A stretch of 42,624 bases of DNA. Source: an uncultured Desulfovibrionaceae bacterium (lineage in GTDB: Bacteria; Desulfobacterota; Desulfovibrionia; Desulfovibrionales; Desulfovibrionaceae). Position numbers and translations under genes: made by a program. The stretch spans positions 1-42,624 of the forward strand of contig CALUZB010000016.1 of assembly GCA_944325195.1 (NCBI GenBank), written 5' to 3'. Shown here in pieces: positions 27,907 to 39,766 of this stretch. Below the pieces are notes generated by a model that was given only the letters and a program-made list of their open reading frames with translations, did not search any database and was not told where the DNA came from. The stretch's first letter is position 1. Each line of letters starts with the position of its first letter.

Positions 27907-28644
27907 ATGACCCCAAAAGCAATTCTGAAAATTACCGTCGATCTTCTCATGATGCTGGCTCTGTTGGCTGCAATGGGTTACCACCTCTGGGGAAGAGCAG
28001 CACATGAATGGATTGGAGTCGGACTGTTTGGTTTGTTCATCGCCCACCATATTCTGAACTGGAACTGGCATAAGTCTTTGTTTAAAGGCAAATATACTCC
28101 CATGCGAGCTTTAGGGCTGTGTATCAATGCACTCATCTTTGCGACCATGCTCATACAAATTTACAGTGGCATTGCCATGTCCCAATATGTGTTTGACTTC
28201 CCGAATTTTGCAGGCGGAATGTCTGTAACCCGGAAGCTGCATATTCTTGGCTCTTATTGGGGCTTTCTGCTGATCAGTCTGCACCTGGGCCTGCACTGGA
28301 ATGTATTTATTAAGCTGGCAGGACGATTGTCACAAATCAAAACAGATACCCACGCCGATATTTCATCCTCTCCACCCAAACAGAAAAGGCAACGCTTGCG
28401 GTTTGCTCTTGCACCGCTCTTGGGCGCTCTGGTTGGAGTGTATGGTGTTTTTGTCTTTCTCAAACGAGACTTTCCCACATATCTGCTTTTGCAAAGTGAA
28501 TTCGTCTTTATGGATTATGAAGAATCCTGGCTGCTGTTCTATCTGGACTATCTGGCATTAATAGGGTTATGCGTTTTCATTTCCTATTATACTACTAAAA
28601 TCCTATTGAACAGCAGCGCTAAAAACCAATCTGATTTAAAATGA
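27907..28644 (+). CDS. DUF4405 membrane protein, cytochrome b-like haem candidate
   Basis: The 245-residue product has about six membrane helices. Histidines lie in or near them (His26, His47, His48, His112, His126, His130) in the arrangement seen in DUF4405 and related cytochrome b561-like proteins. The segments FGLFIAHHILNWNWH and LHILGSYWGFLLISLHLGLHWN are the best matches. It probably binds haem b and passes electrons across the inner membrane, which is an inference. A secreted flavodoxin gene lies 835 bases downstream, convergent; such pairs are familiar to me from related bacteria. The start has an AAGGCGG-type site. Confidence 0.7.
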   Translation: MTPKAILKITVDLLMMLALLAAMGYHLWGRAAHEWIGVGLFGLFIAHHILNWNWHKSLFKGKYTPMRALGLCINALIFATMLIQIYSGIAMSQYVFDFPNFAGGMSVTRKLHILGSYWGFLLISLHLGLHWNVFIKLAGRLSQIKTDTHADISSSPPKQKRQRLRFALAPLLGALVGVYGVFVFLKRDFPTYLLLQSEFVFMDYEESWLLFYLDYLALIGLCVFISYYTTKILLNSSAKNQSDLK

Positions 28645-29479
28645 AACAACAGCAAACAACAGGTCGGCAGAAGACGCAGCAAACTACCGCAACAACCGTG
28701 AACCATGCGCGTAAAACAAACGGGATAGAGCTTACAGACTCGGCTCTATATCATACAAAGACTATCCTGATATGAATTGAGAAGCTTCAGATCGTATTCC
28801 TGTAAAAACGCCATTTCAGTCAGCGGTCCAAGCACTCAGGTGCGACGCCGACAATGCAGCATCAAATGTTTCGGAGATGCTGCTTATTCACCTTCTGTCT
28901 CAAACACAAATCAACATCCGACACCAAGGGCCAGCAAATGAAATTACTCACTGACCTGGAAGCAGTCGGTAATCCCCCCATGTCTTCACAGAGGCGTGAG
29001 CCTGCGTAAGGCCTGAGCTCCGGCATGGTTGACGCTCTCCAACGGATAAACTGTCTGCAAAGGCTACATGAAGACAGCGTGATAGGACTTCAACGCACAG
29101 GAGTTCCGGTAGAAGCTCCGGAACATCATCCGAGCAAACTTACATTCCCAGCGTCAAAATCACTTATGGAGGACTCTCCTACCAGCTTGTACGATGAATT
29201 TGTCGCCACTAAATGAGCCCGGGTATTTACCGGTAATGGGCCCCCTACCAAATCCGCATGACAAATCACCTGACAAACGAGTGTAAAGAGCTGCAAATAG
29301 TTAATCACCAGATCCGCACGGTAGTCTTCCGGCTGCCGGATCCGGAAGACTACCGTGCGAGCATACTAACTCACATTCTAAGGCGCATCACTGCTCCGAT
29401 GTCGCAGAAATCATAGCCTTCGGCTGCAGGCGCTTGAAACAGAAAACAGCCAGACGCGTTCAGAAGGGGCAGCAGACAT
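28645..29479. other. Gene-free region between DUF4405 and flavodoxin genes
   Basis: 835 bases between convergent genes with no credible gene. Small open frames on both strands (for example 29025-29216 plus) have no recognisable features. A long perfect inverted repeat at 29316-29358 is listed separately, and the ten-base palindrome TTACCGGTAA lies near 29229-29238. Decayed coding sequence is possible. Confidence 0.4.
29316..29358. repeat. Long perfect inverted repeat
   Basis: GCACGGTAGTCTTCCGG (29316-29332) and its exact complement CCGGAAGACTACCGTGC (29342-29358) enclose nine bases. The 17-base arms would make a very stable hairpin. No T-run follows on either strand. It sits 121 bases past the end of the flavodoxin gene and could be a factor-dependent stop, a mobile-element relic or a binding site. 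Confidence 0.7.
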
Positions 29480-30121
29480 TTATTTTGTTTTTTCCTGCTT
29501 GCCAAGGCCGAGCGAAGCCAGCCATTCACTCACTGCCTTGTCAGGATCTGACGCAGATGAAGATCTGATATGCAACCCGGTCAGAACTGTTGCATTCGGC
29601 TCTAACTCCCTGATTGTACGCACGGTGTCGGAAAGGCCGCTTCCACCGCTGGTACAGAACGGCGCAATTGTTTTGCCGGAGAAATCATAGCGGTCAAAAA
29701 AAGTGTAGAGGATCATCGGCATGTCCGCCCACCAGTTGGGAAAACCGACATAAACTATATTGTACCGGTCAAAGTTCTCAACCCCGCCGGCAATAGCCGG
29801 GCGGGCGTTTGAGCCATGCTCTGCTCTGGCAAAGTCCAGGATAATGTCATAATCATCGCTGTAAGGAGTTTCCGGAGTGATTTCAAATACATCAGCACTT
29901 GTTTGAGCGGCAATGGAGTTAGCGACATTTCTGGTATTGCCGGACCAGGAAAAATAAACCACCAAGGCTGTCGCATCCGACTTTTGTTCAGAAGACACCA
30001 TTTCAGAACTTTTCTGGGTCGCTTGCGCCAGTTCCTCGTCTGCACTTGCATTGTCGGTACAGACCAAACAAAAGAGCAGAGCACAGACTGCGGTAAAAGC
30101 AAAAGAAATTACCTTGTTCAT
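29480..30121 (-). CDS. Secreted flavodoxin family protein
   Basis: The 213-residue product starts with a signal peptide (MNKVISFAFTAVCALLFCL...), with likely cleavage after ASA at about residue 27. A Ser/Glu-rich linker and a flavodoxin-like domain follow. The FMN phosphate loop is FSWSGNTRNVA (57-67). The ring-contacting loops GFPNWWADMP and CTSGGSGLSD are also present. It therefore should act outside the cytoplasm, which is unusual for flavodoxins in general but known for this subgroup. It may take electrons from a haem membrane protein such as the nearby DUF4405 product. No redox partner is fused. Confidence 0.85.
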   Translation of the reverse strand: MNKVISFAFTAVCALLFCLVCTDNASADEELAQATQKSSEMVSSEQKSDATALVVYFSWSGNTRNVANSIAAQTSADVFEITPETPYSDDYDIILDFARAEHGSNARPAIAGGVENFDRYNIVYVGFPNWWADMPMILYTFFDRYDFSGKTIAPFCTSGGSGLSDTVRTIRELEPNATVLTGLHIRSSSASDPDKAVSEWLASLGLGKQEKTK

Positions 30122-30390
30122 TCAACTACTCCTTTTTTGTTAATACGTCCGGGCTCCAGCCGGCTCTCGGCGGGGGTTTACATCACTCAACCCGGTTGCT
30201 TTTCAACTCTGCCATACTTGATTGAAGTCGTATTCATTTACAACCATTTATCAATCTGCCAGACTCTTAACTGAGCGGCAGCTTTCCTGAAAGAGCACCG
30301 AACCAAACTCAACCCGGCTTCCTGTGAAAGCTGCTCTGTATAAAGACAGGTTCACATCAATCGTCTTACGGTAAAAGACAGGGGTTATGA

Positions 30391-32496
30391 TTACAGATTG
30401 TTTTCCGGTGTTTTTCCGCCCTCGGCCTTCATCTGTTCAATAAGGTTTTTCAATACATACACCTGCTGGGTCAATTCGTTCACCGCATCAGCGGATTGAC
30501 GCATGGCATCAGAAGTTTCAGAGGATATTCTGTTCACATCATCAATGCTTCGGTTAATCTCCTCGCTCGTGGCGGACTGTTCTTCCGCAGCGGTAGCAAT
30601 AGAGCTGACTTGATCCGTGGTTAAATTCACCAGGTTGACTATTTCATTAAGAGCATCACCCGAACTGTTCGCCAGAGAAGTGGCTGTATCTATGCGTGAA
30701 ACAGCAAATTCCACATTTGCGATATTCTTCTTGGCTCCTTCCTGAATAGCGCTGATAGCGCGATCAACCTCCTTGGTCGCGTCCATGGTTTTTTCCGCCA
30801 GTTTACGCACCTCATCCGCAACCACAGCAAACCCGCGGCCGCTTTCTCCAGCCCGGGCCGCCTCAATAGCGGCATTCAACGCCAGAAGATTGGTTTGATC
30901 CGCTATATCGGAAATAACGTTTAAGATTTGGCCTATCTCTTCAGCCTGCTTGCCCAACGCCATCATATCGTTCTTCAACTCAAGTGAGGCGGCCTGCACT
31001 TCACCTATTCCGGAAACAACCTGAGTGACCACATCCGCCCCCTCTCTGGCCTTATGCCTGGCCTGATCAGCCGTATCAGCTGCTTCGGCGGCGTTTTTGG
31101 CCACTTCCATAACAGTCGCGTTCATTTCTTCCATTGCAGTAGCAGTTTCTGCAATGCGGGCGGACTGTGTTTCCGCACCGTGGGTCGAATTATCAATTTG
31201 CATTGACAATTGTTCCGACGCTGATGTTAAAACCACAGCAACATCTTCAATGTGGCCGGCGGCATCAAGCATACCCTCCGCTTTCGCTGTTTCAGACCGC
31301 TTTTGTGCAATCTCGGAAGCCCTCATTGCTTCTGTTGCTTTCATTGTTTGTTCCGCTGCCTTAGCACTGTTATCTTCTGCTTCCTGAATTTTCGCTTTCA
31401 GGTTATCAACCATTATTCCAAGCGATGCCCTCAGGCTCTCCAACTCCTGAGAGAAATTATCTGTAAGCCGGGCATCAAAATTACCGGCGGCAACATCTTT
31501 TGCATATGAAATCAGATGCTGAATTGGAGTGGTTATCGAACGCGCCAGGAAAAATGCGACGATGACTACAATCAGCAAGGTAAGACTGATTGACACATAT
31601 ACCCTTATCAAAGTCGATGAAATACTTTCCTGAATATCGGCGAGATTGGCATTGATCGATTCAATCTCCTTGTTGCGCACATCATACATGTCGTCTATAA
31701 CTTTAGTAATCGTGGCAAAGAAATCAGTACCCGCTATGCCGAAGTCGCCCTCTTTATGCTTTGTCAGAACAACATTCAGTTCCTCATTCACCCTGTTCCA
31801 TTCCGACGACTGCCGACTTGTATCCAACTTGCTTTTGGCCTCAGGGCTCAATACTATCGCTTTTGAATCAAGGTTTGTATCGATATTCGCTTTCAAAGTA
31901 ATCAGACGGGTAAAGATCTCGTCTGAAACAGGCTTATCTGAGGTCAGGATGCCGGAAACCACCGCTCTCAACTGCCCGGTGTTCTCTTTGGCTATTTCCA
32001 AAATGATCATCGTAGTCAGGGCCTTACCGAACCCCCGGGTTGTCTTGGAGTTGCCGACGCTGCTTTCTGTTTCCAGAAATGCGGCAATAAGTGCGTTGTA
32101 TGCGCCAACCACTTCCCCGGCCGGGCTATTCCGGTCTGCGCGGCTGCGTATATCCTTGATCCCGGATATCGCCCGGGTAGTATTGTCTTTAGCCTGCTGG
32201 GGAATGGTTGAATGGGTCAAAGCTTCAATAACCGGCTCAATCTTGGAGTCAGAGCGTTTTCTTTGCTCCTCCATATCTCCGCGCGAACCGCCGGACAAAT
32301 ATATTGATGTCCGCCCCCTTTCCTTCTGCAATTCATGGATCAGGTCGGACGTTGCAAGCAGAAGCTTAAGGTTACTGGACATATTCTCGATGACATTTGA
32401 CTCGTCAATATTGGCTTTAACATAAACGATGCCCAATCCGACAAACGCCAGCAAGGGAATTGCCACCAAGACAATAAGTTTCTGATATATTTTCAT
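30391..32496 (-). CDS. Methyl-accepting chemotaxis protein with NIT sensor domain
   Basis: The 701-residue product has a first membrane helix at about 7-25 and a large periplasmic NIT-type domain. That domain carries the [14 protein letters not shown] signature, which is associated with nitrate/nitrite sensing in some members. A second membrane helix lies at about 298-320, then a HAMP linker and a long coiled coil (370-410). The signalling domain has the CheA/CheW-binding hairpin tip ([20 protein letters not shown]). Ligand identity is uncertain. The ATG at 32496 has a GAGGGTGA site. It is separate from the next MCP by 617 bases. Confidence 0.92.
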   Translation of the reverse strand: MKIYQKLIVLVAIPLLAFVGLGIVYVKANIDESNVIENMSSNLKLLLATSDLIHELQKERGRTSIYLSGGSRGDMEEQRKRSDSKIEPVIEALTHSTIPQQAKDNTTRAISGIKDIRSRADRNSPAGEVVGAYNALIAAFLETESSVGNSKTTRGFGKALTTMIILEIAKENTGQLRAVVSGILTSDKPVSDEIFTRLITLKANIDTNLDSKAIVLSPEAKSKLDTSRQSSEWNRVNEELNVVLTKHKEGDFGIAGTDFFATITKVIDDMYDVRNKEIESINANLADIQESISSTLIRVYVSISLTLLIVVIVAFFLARSITTPIQHLISYAKDVAAGNFDARLTDNFSQELESLRASLGIMVDNLKAKIQEAEDNSAKAAEQTMKATEAMRASEIAQKRSETAKAEGMLDAAGHIEDVAVVLTSASEQLSMQIDNSTHGAETQSARIAETATAMEEMNATVMEVAKNAAEAADTADQARHKAREGADVVTQVVSGIGEVQAASLELKNDMMALGKQAEEIGQILNVISDIADQTNLLALNAAIEAARAGESGRGFAVVADEVRKLAEKTMDATKEVDRAISAIQEGAKKNIANVEFAVSRIDTATSLANSSGDALNEIVNLVNLTTDQVSSIATAAEEQSATSEEINRSIDDVNRISSETSDAMRQSADAVNELTQQVYVLKNLIEQMKAEGGKTPENNL

Positions 32497-33113
32497 TGCA
32501 TCACCCTCAATTGAATATATCTCTATCTATGAACGTGGAGCTGAATAACTTTCAGCAGGTATTACTAGGCAGGCCACAAAAGCGTGAGAAGAAAGAGCTG
32601 AGAGTTGAATGTCCGAACCGTTTCATATAACACGCACTGTCCCTGGGCAGTTGAGTATTCACGCCTCCCAACCCTATTTACCTTCATAACTATACACTGT
32701 ATTATACGTTTAATTTCCTCATGCCGAATTGCGATAACATCCACATCCGGACGGAACAAGCATCTGAAAATCCTCAACTACATGAATATGCCGGAACAAT
32801 AAACCGGAGCCCAACCTGCAGTAAAAGATAAAAAACCACATCTCGCCATTCTGGACCCAAGCCGACTTTTCACGCCGGTAAGAAATCCATATATCGCAAA
32901 AAATCTAGGAGCAAAGGACTTGTCCGGCGCTTACATCAACCACCCGTAATACTACTTACGACGGAATTTTAAGTTAGAGGCTCGTGAACCAACCGCCAAT
33001 TCAAGCACAAAAAAGGTAGCCGCTCAGCTGCACATACTCAGAGTGCAAATACAACGCCGGACATCAGAGAGTGCGCAAGTGGATGCTGATGTCCGGCGTT
33101 AAAACACAATGAG
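32497..33113. other. Intergenic region between the two MCP genes
   Basis: 617 bases, mostly A+T-rich with no credible gene. It should hold the promoter of the NIT-type MCP. TATAAT occurs on the minus strand near 32701-32706 but lacks a good -35. The end near the hemerythrin MCP has the hairpin listed next. Confidence 0.4.
33053..33100 (-). terminator. Hairpin after the hemerythrin MCP gene
   Basis: AACGCCGGACATCAG (33053-33067) and CTGATGTCCGGCGTT (33086-33100) are exact complements around an 18-base loop, 13 bases past the gene end. On the minus strand it is followed by GTATTTGC, a poor T-run. It is a likely transcription stop, with moderate certainty. Confidence 0.6.
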
Positions 33114-34808
33114 TTATTGATGTTGCAGAGCTTCTTTTACATAAGGCACGTATTGACGGTCAGTGCCCTGGATATGGCCCAGCAACCAATCCTTGAGGAA
33201 TTCCAGCAAGTCTATGCTGACCATTGCTTCGCCACGGCGGAGCTTGTCGCTGTAATCCTTGATTTTCGCTACAAATTTACGGTGGATTTCTTTATGCTTT
33301 TCTACGTCCGGGTAGTCGGAATGGCAGAAATATTGTTCTTCCGTAGTAAAATGGGTATCCGTATAATTCATGAGGTCGTTAAGAAGCTCCTGCATGACGC
33401 TGTCTGCTTTATGCTCCTGCATGCCCCGGTACAGAGCATTGATATAATTCACCAACATCTGGTGCTGACTGTCGATGAGTTCAATGCCCAAATTCATTTT
33501 ATCCGTCCACTGAATGAGCTTGCCACTGCTGGTTGCTGCTTCCAAATCGCCGGAGGCCAGGCCCTTAACGATTACATCCAGCTCTTCCATACTGCTGGAC
33601 ACCTTAACCAGGCCGGAGGTAAAGGTAAGCATATGTTCAACTGTTTCCTGCACCACGCTCTTAACCTCTTCCAAAGCCAGATTAGTTTCCCGGATACCCT
33701 CAAACTGCTCGTTGCTTGCCTGGGCTATGGCTTCCAGTTGTTTAGCGGTTCCTTCCATGCTCTGCACAATTTCAGACATAAATGTACCCGCCTGGGAAGC
33801 GCTTTGTGCCCCGTGCACAGTGTACTGTGAAGTCTGCTCCACGGCTGCGATATTGCGGTTGGTTTCTTCCTGAATGCTGCGCACCGCATCTTCCACCTCC
33901 TGGGTGGCCGTCATGGTTTTTTCCGCCAGTTTACGCACCTCATCAGCCACTACGGCAAAGCCGCGCCCCGCCTCCCCGGCCCGGGCCGCTTCAATAGCCG
34001 CATTTAAGGCCAGCAGATTGGTCTGATCAGCAACTTCATTGATCACACCCATAACCGTTCCGATATTGCCCGCTTTTTCACCAAGAACCAGCATATCGTC
34101 TTTTAAGGCCAGAATAGTATCTTTGACTTTGGTTATGGCGTCCACAGCTTCAGTCACCTCGCCGGCGCCGATTTGAGCTTTTTCTTTTGAGGCTTGAGCA
34201 TCGTCAGAGGCAGTGTTGGCATTGTGGGTTGCACTTTCAATATTGCGCACAATATTTTCCATTGCCTCGCCTGTTCTGATCAAGCTGAAACGCTGCACTT
34301 CCATGCCCTTGTTCACGCTGGCCACAAGCTGCGAAAGGCGACGAACCTCCTGCTCCAGACTTACAGTCACGTCTTCAGCTTTGCAGGATACTTTTCCCAT
34401 ATTGCTCAGCAAAGTCTCTAATTTCTGTTCGCGCTCAGATACTTCAGCCAGGCTCTGATTCAGCTCCCTTTCATGCTGATCCTTTTGCTCAATAATTTCC
34501 TGATTATGCTCGGTCATATCCAGAAGGATCCGCTGCTGGCCGGAAATATGTTCAAGCAGTTTACCCATTTCACCGGTAAGAGCGGGCGCTGTTACGGACG
34601 AATTCATACCGATATCCCTTACATAATCCAGAAGCAGTTGTAAGGGCTTAAAGACTTTTATTTGCAATACGAAGACACAAACAACAGCGACAATAAGCGT
34701 AGCCGCCGCCGGAGCCAGAATCGCAGCGCTTGCGCCTGCGGCAAGAATTGCAGCCATCAGCACAATAATCAGGCCAAAACAGATATAAATCAAAGTACGA
34801 ACAGACAT
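33114..34808 (-). CDS. Chemotaxis protein with C-terminal hemerythrin domain (DcrH-like)
   Basis: The 564-residue product begins with two adjacent membrane helices (about 5-27 and 31-50) and almost no periplasmic part. A coiled coil and a full MCP signalling domain follow, with tip [20 protein letters not shown]. The last 130 residues are a bacteriohemerythrin: opening [19 protein letters not shown], then [18 protein letters not shown] and LLGHIQGTD. These supply the His/Glu/Asp ligands of a di-iron oxygen site. It should sense oxygen in the cytoplasm and steer aerotaxis, as shown for DcrH of Desulfovibrio vulgaris. The start lies after an A+T-rich leader with a good promoter. Confidence 0.93.
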   Translation of the reverse strand: MSVRTLIYICFGLIIVLMAAILAAGASAAILAPAAATLIVAVVCVFVLQIKVFKPLQLLLDYVRDIGMNSSVTAPALTGEMGKLLEHISGQQRILLDMTEHNQEIIEQKDQHERELNQSLAEVSEREQKLETLLSNMGKVSCKAEDVTVSLEQEVRRLSQLVASVNKGMEVQRFSLIRTGEAMENIVRNIESATHNANTASDDAQASKEKAQIGAGEVTEAVDAITKVKDTILALKDDMLVLGEKAGNIGTVMGVINEVADQTNLLALNAAIEAARAGEAGRGFAVVADEVRKLAEKTMTATQEVEDAVRSIQEETNRNIAAVEQTSQYTVHGAQSASQAGTFMSEIVQSMEGTAKQLEAIAQASNEQFEGIRETNLALEEVKSVVQETVEHMLTFTSGLVKVSSSMEELDVIVKGLASGDLEAATSSGKLIQWTDKMNLGIELIDSQHQMLVNYINALYRGMQEHKADSVMQELLNDLMNYTDTHFTTEEQYFCHSDYPDVEKHKEIHRKFVAKIKDYSDKLRRGEAMVSIDLLEFLKDWLLGHIQGTDRQYVPYVKEALQHQ

Positions 34809-35113
34809 AGCTTATTCCTTCTTGCTAACTTACGGAGCAGGAAACTCCATGCTCAGTTACAAGCCAAACTGACTTTTAGATTTCACACAAAACGCCAGTG
34901 AATTATTAAATAATCCGCACTATTGGTAATGATTTGTTTTAGCTATATATGCCGACATAACTATTGTCAAGCTATACGACGCATTTAAGGGGAAGGTCCG
35001 ATATTTAATGGAAATGTGAAACACATACTGGCAGTTTTATGTATGGGTTACATATTCTTTAAATTCGGGCATTGCTTATCTTGAATAGCTGTTGCAGACA
35101 GCAACGGCTTGCC
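34809..35113. other. Promoter region of the hemerythrin MCP
   Basis: 305 bases without a gene. It contains the promoter listed next and an A+T-rich leader. The right half shows nothing else. Confidence 0.4.
34942..34970 (-). promoter_or_regulatory. Sigma-70 type promoter for the hemerythrin MCP
   Basis: On the minus strand TTGACA (34970-34965), an exact -35, is followed after 17 bases by TATAGC (34947-34942). It lies about 134 bases before the MCP start, giving a long leader. It is the best promoter match in the window. Confidence 0.6.
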
Positions 35114-35485
35114 CTAGCCTCTAAATGCCTGGTAACTGCGCACATGCTGGAGGGGGAAGTACCTGCGTTCGCCATTGGTATCTACCGTTTCCAAGGTAGC
35201 ACCGTCCACTACCCCGAAACTGTGACAGGGAACAACCACATTGCCGCCGCCCAAAAACTGAATTACCAGTTTAAACGGCAAACCACCACTTTCCAGCTTC
35301 CTGTTTTCCAACTGCATTTCTATTTCGCCGGTCAACAGATCCTGCCACGCCTGAAACGCATCTGCCCGGTTCGGGATATTGTCGTGTTGCCGACAAAGCC
35401 CGACCTTCTGGCTGTCCGGCGCAGGCGGTAATCCGGCAATCCAACCGGCGGACGCGTCCTTGCCGCAAATATAACAGGGGATCAT
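35114..35485 (-). CDS. Small conserved zinc-finger-like protein
   Basis: The 123-residue product begins with CYICG (Cys4, Cys7) and has LCRQH (Cys31, His34), a likely CxxC/CxxH zinc site. A GWIAGLPPAPD segment lies between them. The rest is a beta-rich region (VIQFLGGGNVVVPCHSF, YFPLQHVRSY). I recall similar unnamed proteins from Desulfovibrionaceae, but I know no function. It is cytoplasmic with no membrane segment. The ATG at 35485 has an AGGAG site. It stands alone between the MCP and pyrG. Confidence 0.7.
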   Translation of the reverse strand: MIPCYICGKDASAGWIAGLPPAPDSQKVGLCRQHDNIPNRADAFQAWQDLLTGEIEMQLENRKLESGGLPFKLVIQFLGGGNVVVPCHSFGVVDGATLETVDTNGERRYFPLQHVRSYQAFRG

Positions 35486-37529
<2,044 letters not shown>

Positions 37530-37547
37530 GTCCATAATAGGATAATG

Positions 37548-38360
37548 ATGAACAGTGAACAACTCTACCAGACCATGCAGCAAGGCAAATTTGTCATTGC
37601 CGGGCCATGCGTTCTGGAAAGCCTGGAACTGGCGCTGGAAGTGGCGCATGAGGTAGCGGAAGCGGCTGATGCCGCCGGTTTTTTCGCTATTTTTAAAAGC
37701 TCATTCGATAAGGCCAATCGTACTTCCCTGACCGGATTCCGCGGCCCCGGCCTTGAATGGGGTCTGGAATGGCTTGCGGAAATAAAGGAGAAAACCGGAC
37801 TGCCGATTCTCACTGACATTCACAGTGAGGAACAGGCCGCCGTTGTCGCCCAGGTTGCCGATGTGCTGCAGATCCCGGCCTTTCTCTGCCGTCAGACCAG
37901 TCTTTTACTGGCGGCCGGCAAAACCGGGCGGGTGGTGAATATAAAGAAAGGCCAGTTTGTGTCGCCCCATGACATGCAGCCGGCCCGACATAAAGTAACT
38001 GAGGGCGGAAGCCGGTTTGTGACACTTACCGAGCGGGGCACCTTTTTCGGCTACCACAATTTGGTGGTGGACTTTCGTTCATTGGCAATTATGCGTGACT
38101 TCGGGGCTCCGGTAATCTTTGACGCCACTCACTCTGTGCAGCTCCCGGGCGCACAGGGTTGCGCTTCCGGCGGGGAACGCCGCTTCGTGCCAACACTGGC
38201 CCGCGCAGCCGTGGCCGCCGGAGTGGACGGTGTGTTTCTGGAAACTCACCCCAATCCAGACAAGGCCTTATGCGACGGGCCAAATTCGTGGCCACTGCAC
38301 GCGCTTCCCGCCCTGTTCCGTGACCTGAAAGCCCATTGGAGCGTTGAACATGCCTGTTGA
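37548..38360 (+). CDS. kdsA: 3-deoxy-8-phosphooctulonate synthase
   Basis: The 270-residue product condenses phosphoenolpyruvate with arabinose 5-phosphate to give Kdo 8-phosphate. Signature segments are FVIAGPCVLES, FKSSFDKANRTS, PGLEWGLEWL, FLCRQTSLL and VNIKKGQFVSP. ERGTFFGYHNLVVDFR, VIFDATHSVQ and FLETHPNPDKALCDGPN are also seen. I prefer ATG 37548 over 37545 because AGGA (37539-37542) is too close to the latter. It overlaps kdsC by 11 bases, which indicates translational coupling. Confidence 0.97.
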   Translation: MNSEQLYQTMQQGKFVIAGPCVLESLELALEVAHEVAEAADAAGFFAIFKSSFDKANRTSLTGFRGPGLEWGLEWLAEIKEKTGLPILTDIHSEEQAAVVAQVADVLQIPAFLCRQTSLLLAAGKTGRVVNIKKGQFVSPHDMQPARHKVTEGGSRFVTLTERGTFFGYHNLVVDFRSLAIMRDFGAPVIFDATHSVQLPGAQGCASGGERRFVPTLARAAVAAGVDGVFLETHPNPDKALCDGPNSWPLHALPALFRDLKAHWSVEHAC

Positions 38361-38883
38361 TACTCTTGCGGCGCATATTCGTATGCTCGTGTTGGACGTG
38401 GACGGAGTGTTGACCGACGGCGGGCTGTATTACACGCCGGACGGTCAGGAATTGAAGCGCTTCCACGCCCAAGATGGATTGGGGATTAAAATGCTGCTGC
38501 GTCTGGGTATTCAGGTGGGAGTTATCACTGGACTTAAATCTGCTGCTGTGGCGGCCAGAATGCAAAAACTGGGGATTACAGACTATGCGGAGGGAATAGA
38601 CCAGAAACTGCCTGTGCTGGATAAAATGCGGGAAAAATACAGTCTTTCATGGTCAGAAATCGCCTATGTGGGCGATGATTGGATTGATTTGCCGGCGTTT
38701 GCCCGGGTGGGCCTGCCCATTGCCGTGGCCAATGCCCAGCCGGAAGTCAAAGAACGCGCTCTGTACATCACTCACACCAACGGCGGGCAAGGCGCAGTGC
38801 GGGAAGTAGCCAGGCTGCTCCTGACAGCTCAAGACAAAATATCACAGGCGCTTGCGCATTGGGCGATTCCCCCGTTTGAATAA
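38350..38883 (+). CDS. kdsC: 3-deoxy-D-manno-octulosonate 8-phosphate phosphatase
   Basis: The 177-residue product is a HAD-superfamily phosphatase of the C0 type with no cap domain, acting as a tetramer. It turns Kdo 8-phosphate into Kdo. Motif I is VLDVDGVLTDG, with the nucleophile and acid Asp; motif II is VITGLKS; motif III has Lys in DQKLPVL; and motif IV is YVGDDWIDLP. ATG 38350 has GGAG at 38338-38341. The TTG at 38344 is too near that site. It overlaps the end of kdsA and is followed by lptC after 16 bases. Confidence 0.96.
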   Translation: MPVDTLAAHIRMLVLDVDGVLTDGGLYYTPDGQELKRFHAQDGLGIKMLLRLGIQVGVITGLKSAAVAARMQKLGITDYAEGIDQKLPVLDKMREKYSLSWSEIAYVGDDWIDLPAFARVGLPIAVANAQPEVKERALYITHTNGGQGAVREVARLLLTAQDKISQALAHWAIPPFE

Positions 38884-38899
38884 GGCAGGCTTCCGCCGG

Positions 38900-39514
38900 A
38901 TGAACAAGTTCATTAAAATCTGTATCCTGATCTGCATTGTCCTCCTGGGCCTGATTGGATTTCGCTATCTGAAAGAGTCAACTACCCCCACCAACCAGGA
39001 GCGCGAGCAGGCCCGCAATGCCACTGTTCTTGACCCGGAACTGGCCGAATTAACCGATCAGGAAGACGCAATCAATATTGCCGTTAAGGGCATAAATTTA
39101 ACCCAGGGGGAAAGCGGCGAAGAGAGTTGGCGGCTCAACGCCGGTTCCGCTTCCTTTGACCAGGAATCAGGTAAAATCACCATCAGTCGACCCAGGATCA
39201 CCTACTTCCTGAAAAATAACGAAACTGATTTGTTTATTGAGTCGCGGATAGGACGGCTTGATCAGACTGAAAGCCTGGTGGAGATGTGGGACAACGTGCA
39301 GGTTGACGAGGCCGACAATCGGCTTACCAGCTCGCGTGCCGTTTACCACGGTAAAACCCATATTATTGTACTGCCTGAGCCCCTGTTGTTCAATAATCCG
39401 CAGTTTACCGGCTCAGCCGACCAGGCGGAATGGGATTTGAACGCCAATATCATTACTGCCGCAGGCAATGTTAAGGTTACCATTCTGAGTAAAAACAAGC
39501 TGGGAACCAAATAA
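38900..39514 (+). CDS. lptC: LPS export protein LptC
   Basis: The product is about 204 residues, with a single N-terminal membrane helix (KICILICIVLLGLIGFRYL) and a periplasmic beta-jellyroll domain (residues about 60-200). That domain belongs to the bridge on which LPS moves from LptBFG to LptA. Repeating strands such as ISRPRITYFLKNN, SLVEMWDNVQV and ITAAGNVKVTI fit the family. The start at 38900 follows AGGCAGGC; a longer frame starting inside kdsC was rejected. Sequence conservation is low in this family, so position between kdsC and lptA carries much of the call. Confidence 0.85.
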   Translation: MNKFIKICILICIVLLGLIGFRYLKESTTPTNQEREQARNATVLDPELAELTDQEDAINIAVKGINLTQGESGEESWRLNAGSASFDQESGKITISRPRITYFLKNNETDLFIESRIGRLDQTESLVEMWDNVQVDEADNRLTSSRAVYHGKTHIIVLPEPLLFNNPQFTGSADQAEWDLNANIITAAGNVKVTILSKNKLGTK

Positions 39515-39766
39515 ATCGACCGGAAGTCATTTATTGAACAGCCGCTCATGCCGGACAGGAATTCAGCGCAGTCGTAATGGGTTCTGGGACGAGCTGAAAA
39601 CATATTTTGACGAATGTTCAATAAACTGTCTGAACATGGCGGTTTTGTGAATAAGCTGGAAGCACGGCGCGGCTGAATGCATGAAACAGTTTGGTGCGTC
39701 CGACTGAATATAAAAAGTTAACTGAGAACTACGACCGCCGGCACGGCGGCGCTCCCGGAACTGACA
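39515..39766. other. Unusual gap between lptC and lptA
   Basis: 252 bases lie between two genes that are normally packed together. I see no clear gene. A plus-strand frame of about 40 codons (WDELKTYFDEC... ending near 39650) and another small frame starting ATG 39614 are present without good ribosome-binding sites. The hairpin before lptA is listed next. It could be decayed sequence or a regulatory leader. Confidence 0.4.
39735..39749 (+). promoter_or_regulatory. Hairpin upstream of lptA
   Basis: CCGCCG (39735-39740), loop GCA, and CGGCGG (39744-39749) form a compact stem 17 bases before the lptA ATG. It lies right beside the ribosome-binding region and may tune lptA translation or mRNA ends. 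Confidence 0.35.

Noticed and set aside
27454..28071. 205-codon minus-strand frame
   Set aside because: It overlaps the well-supported DUF4405 gene, has a cysteine-rich, low-quality composition and no recognisable motif or ribosome-binding site.
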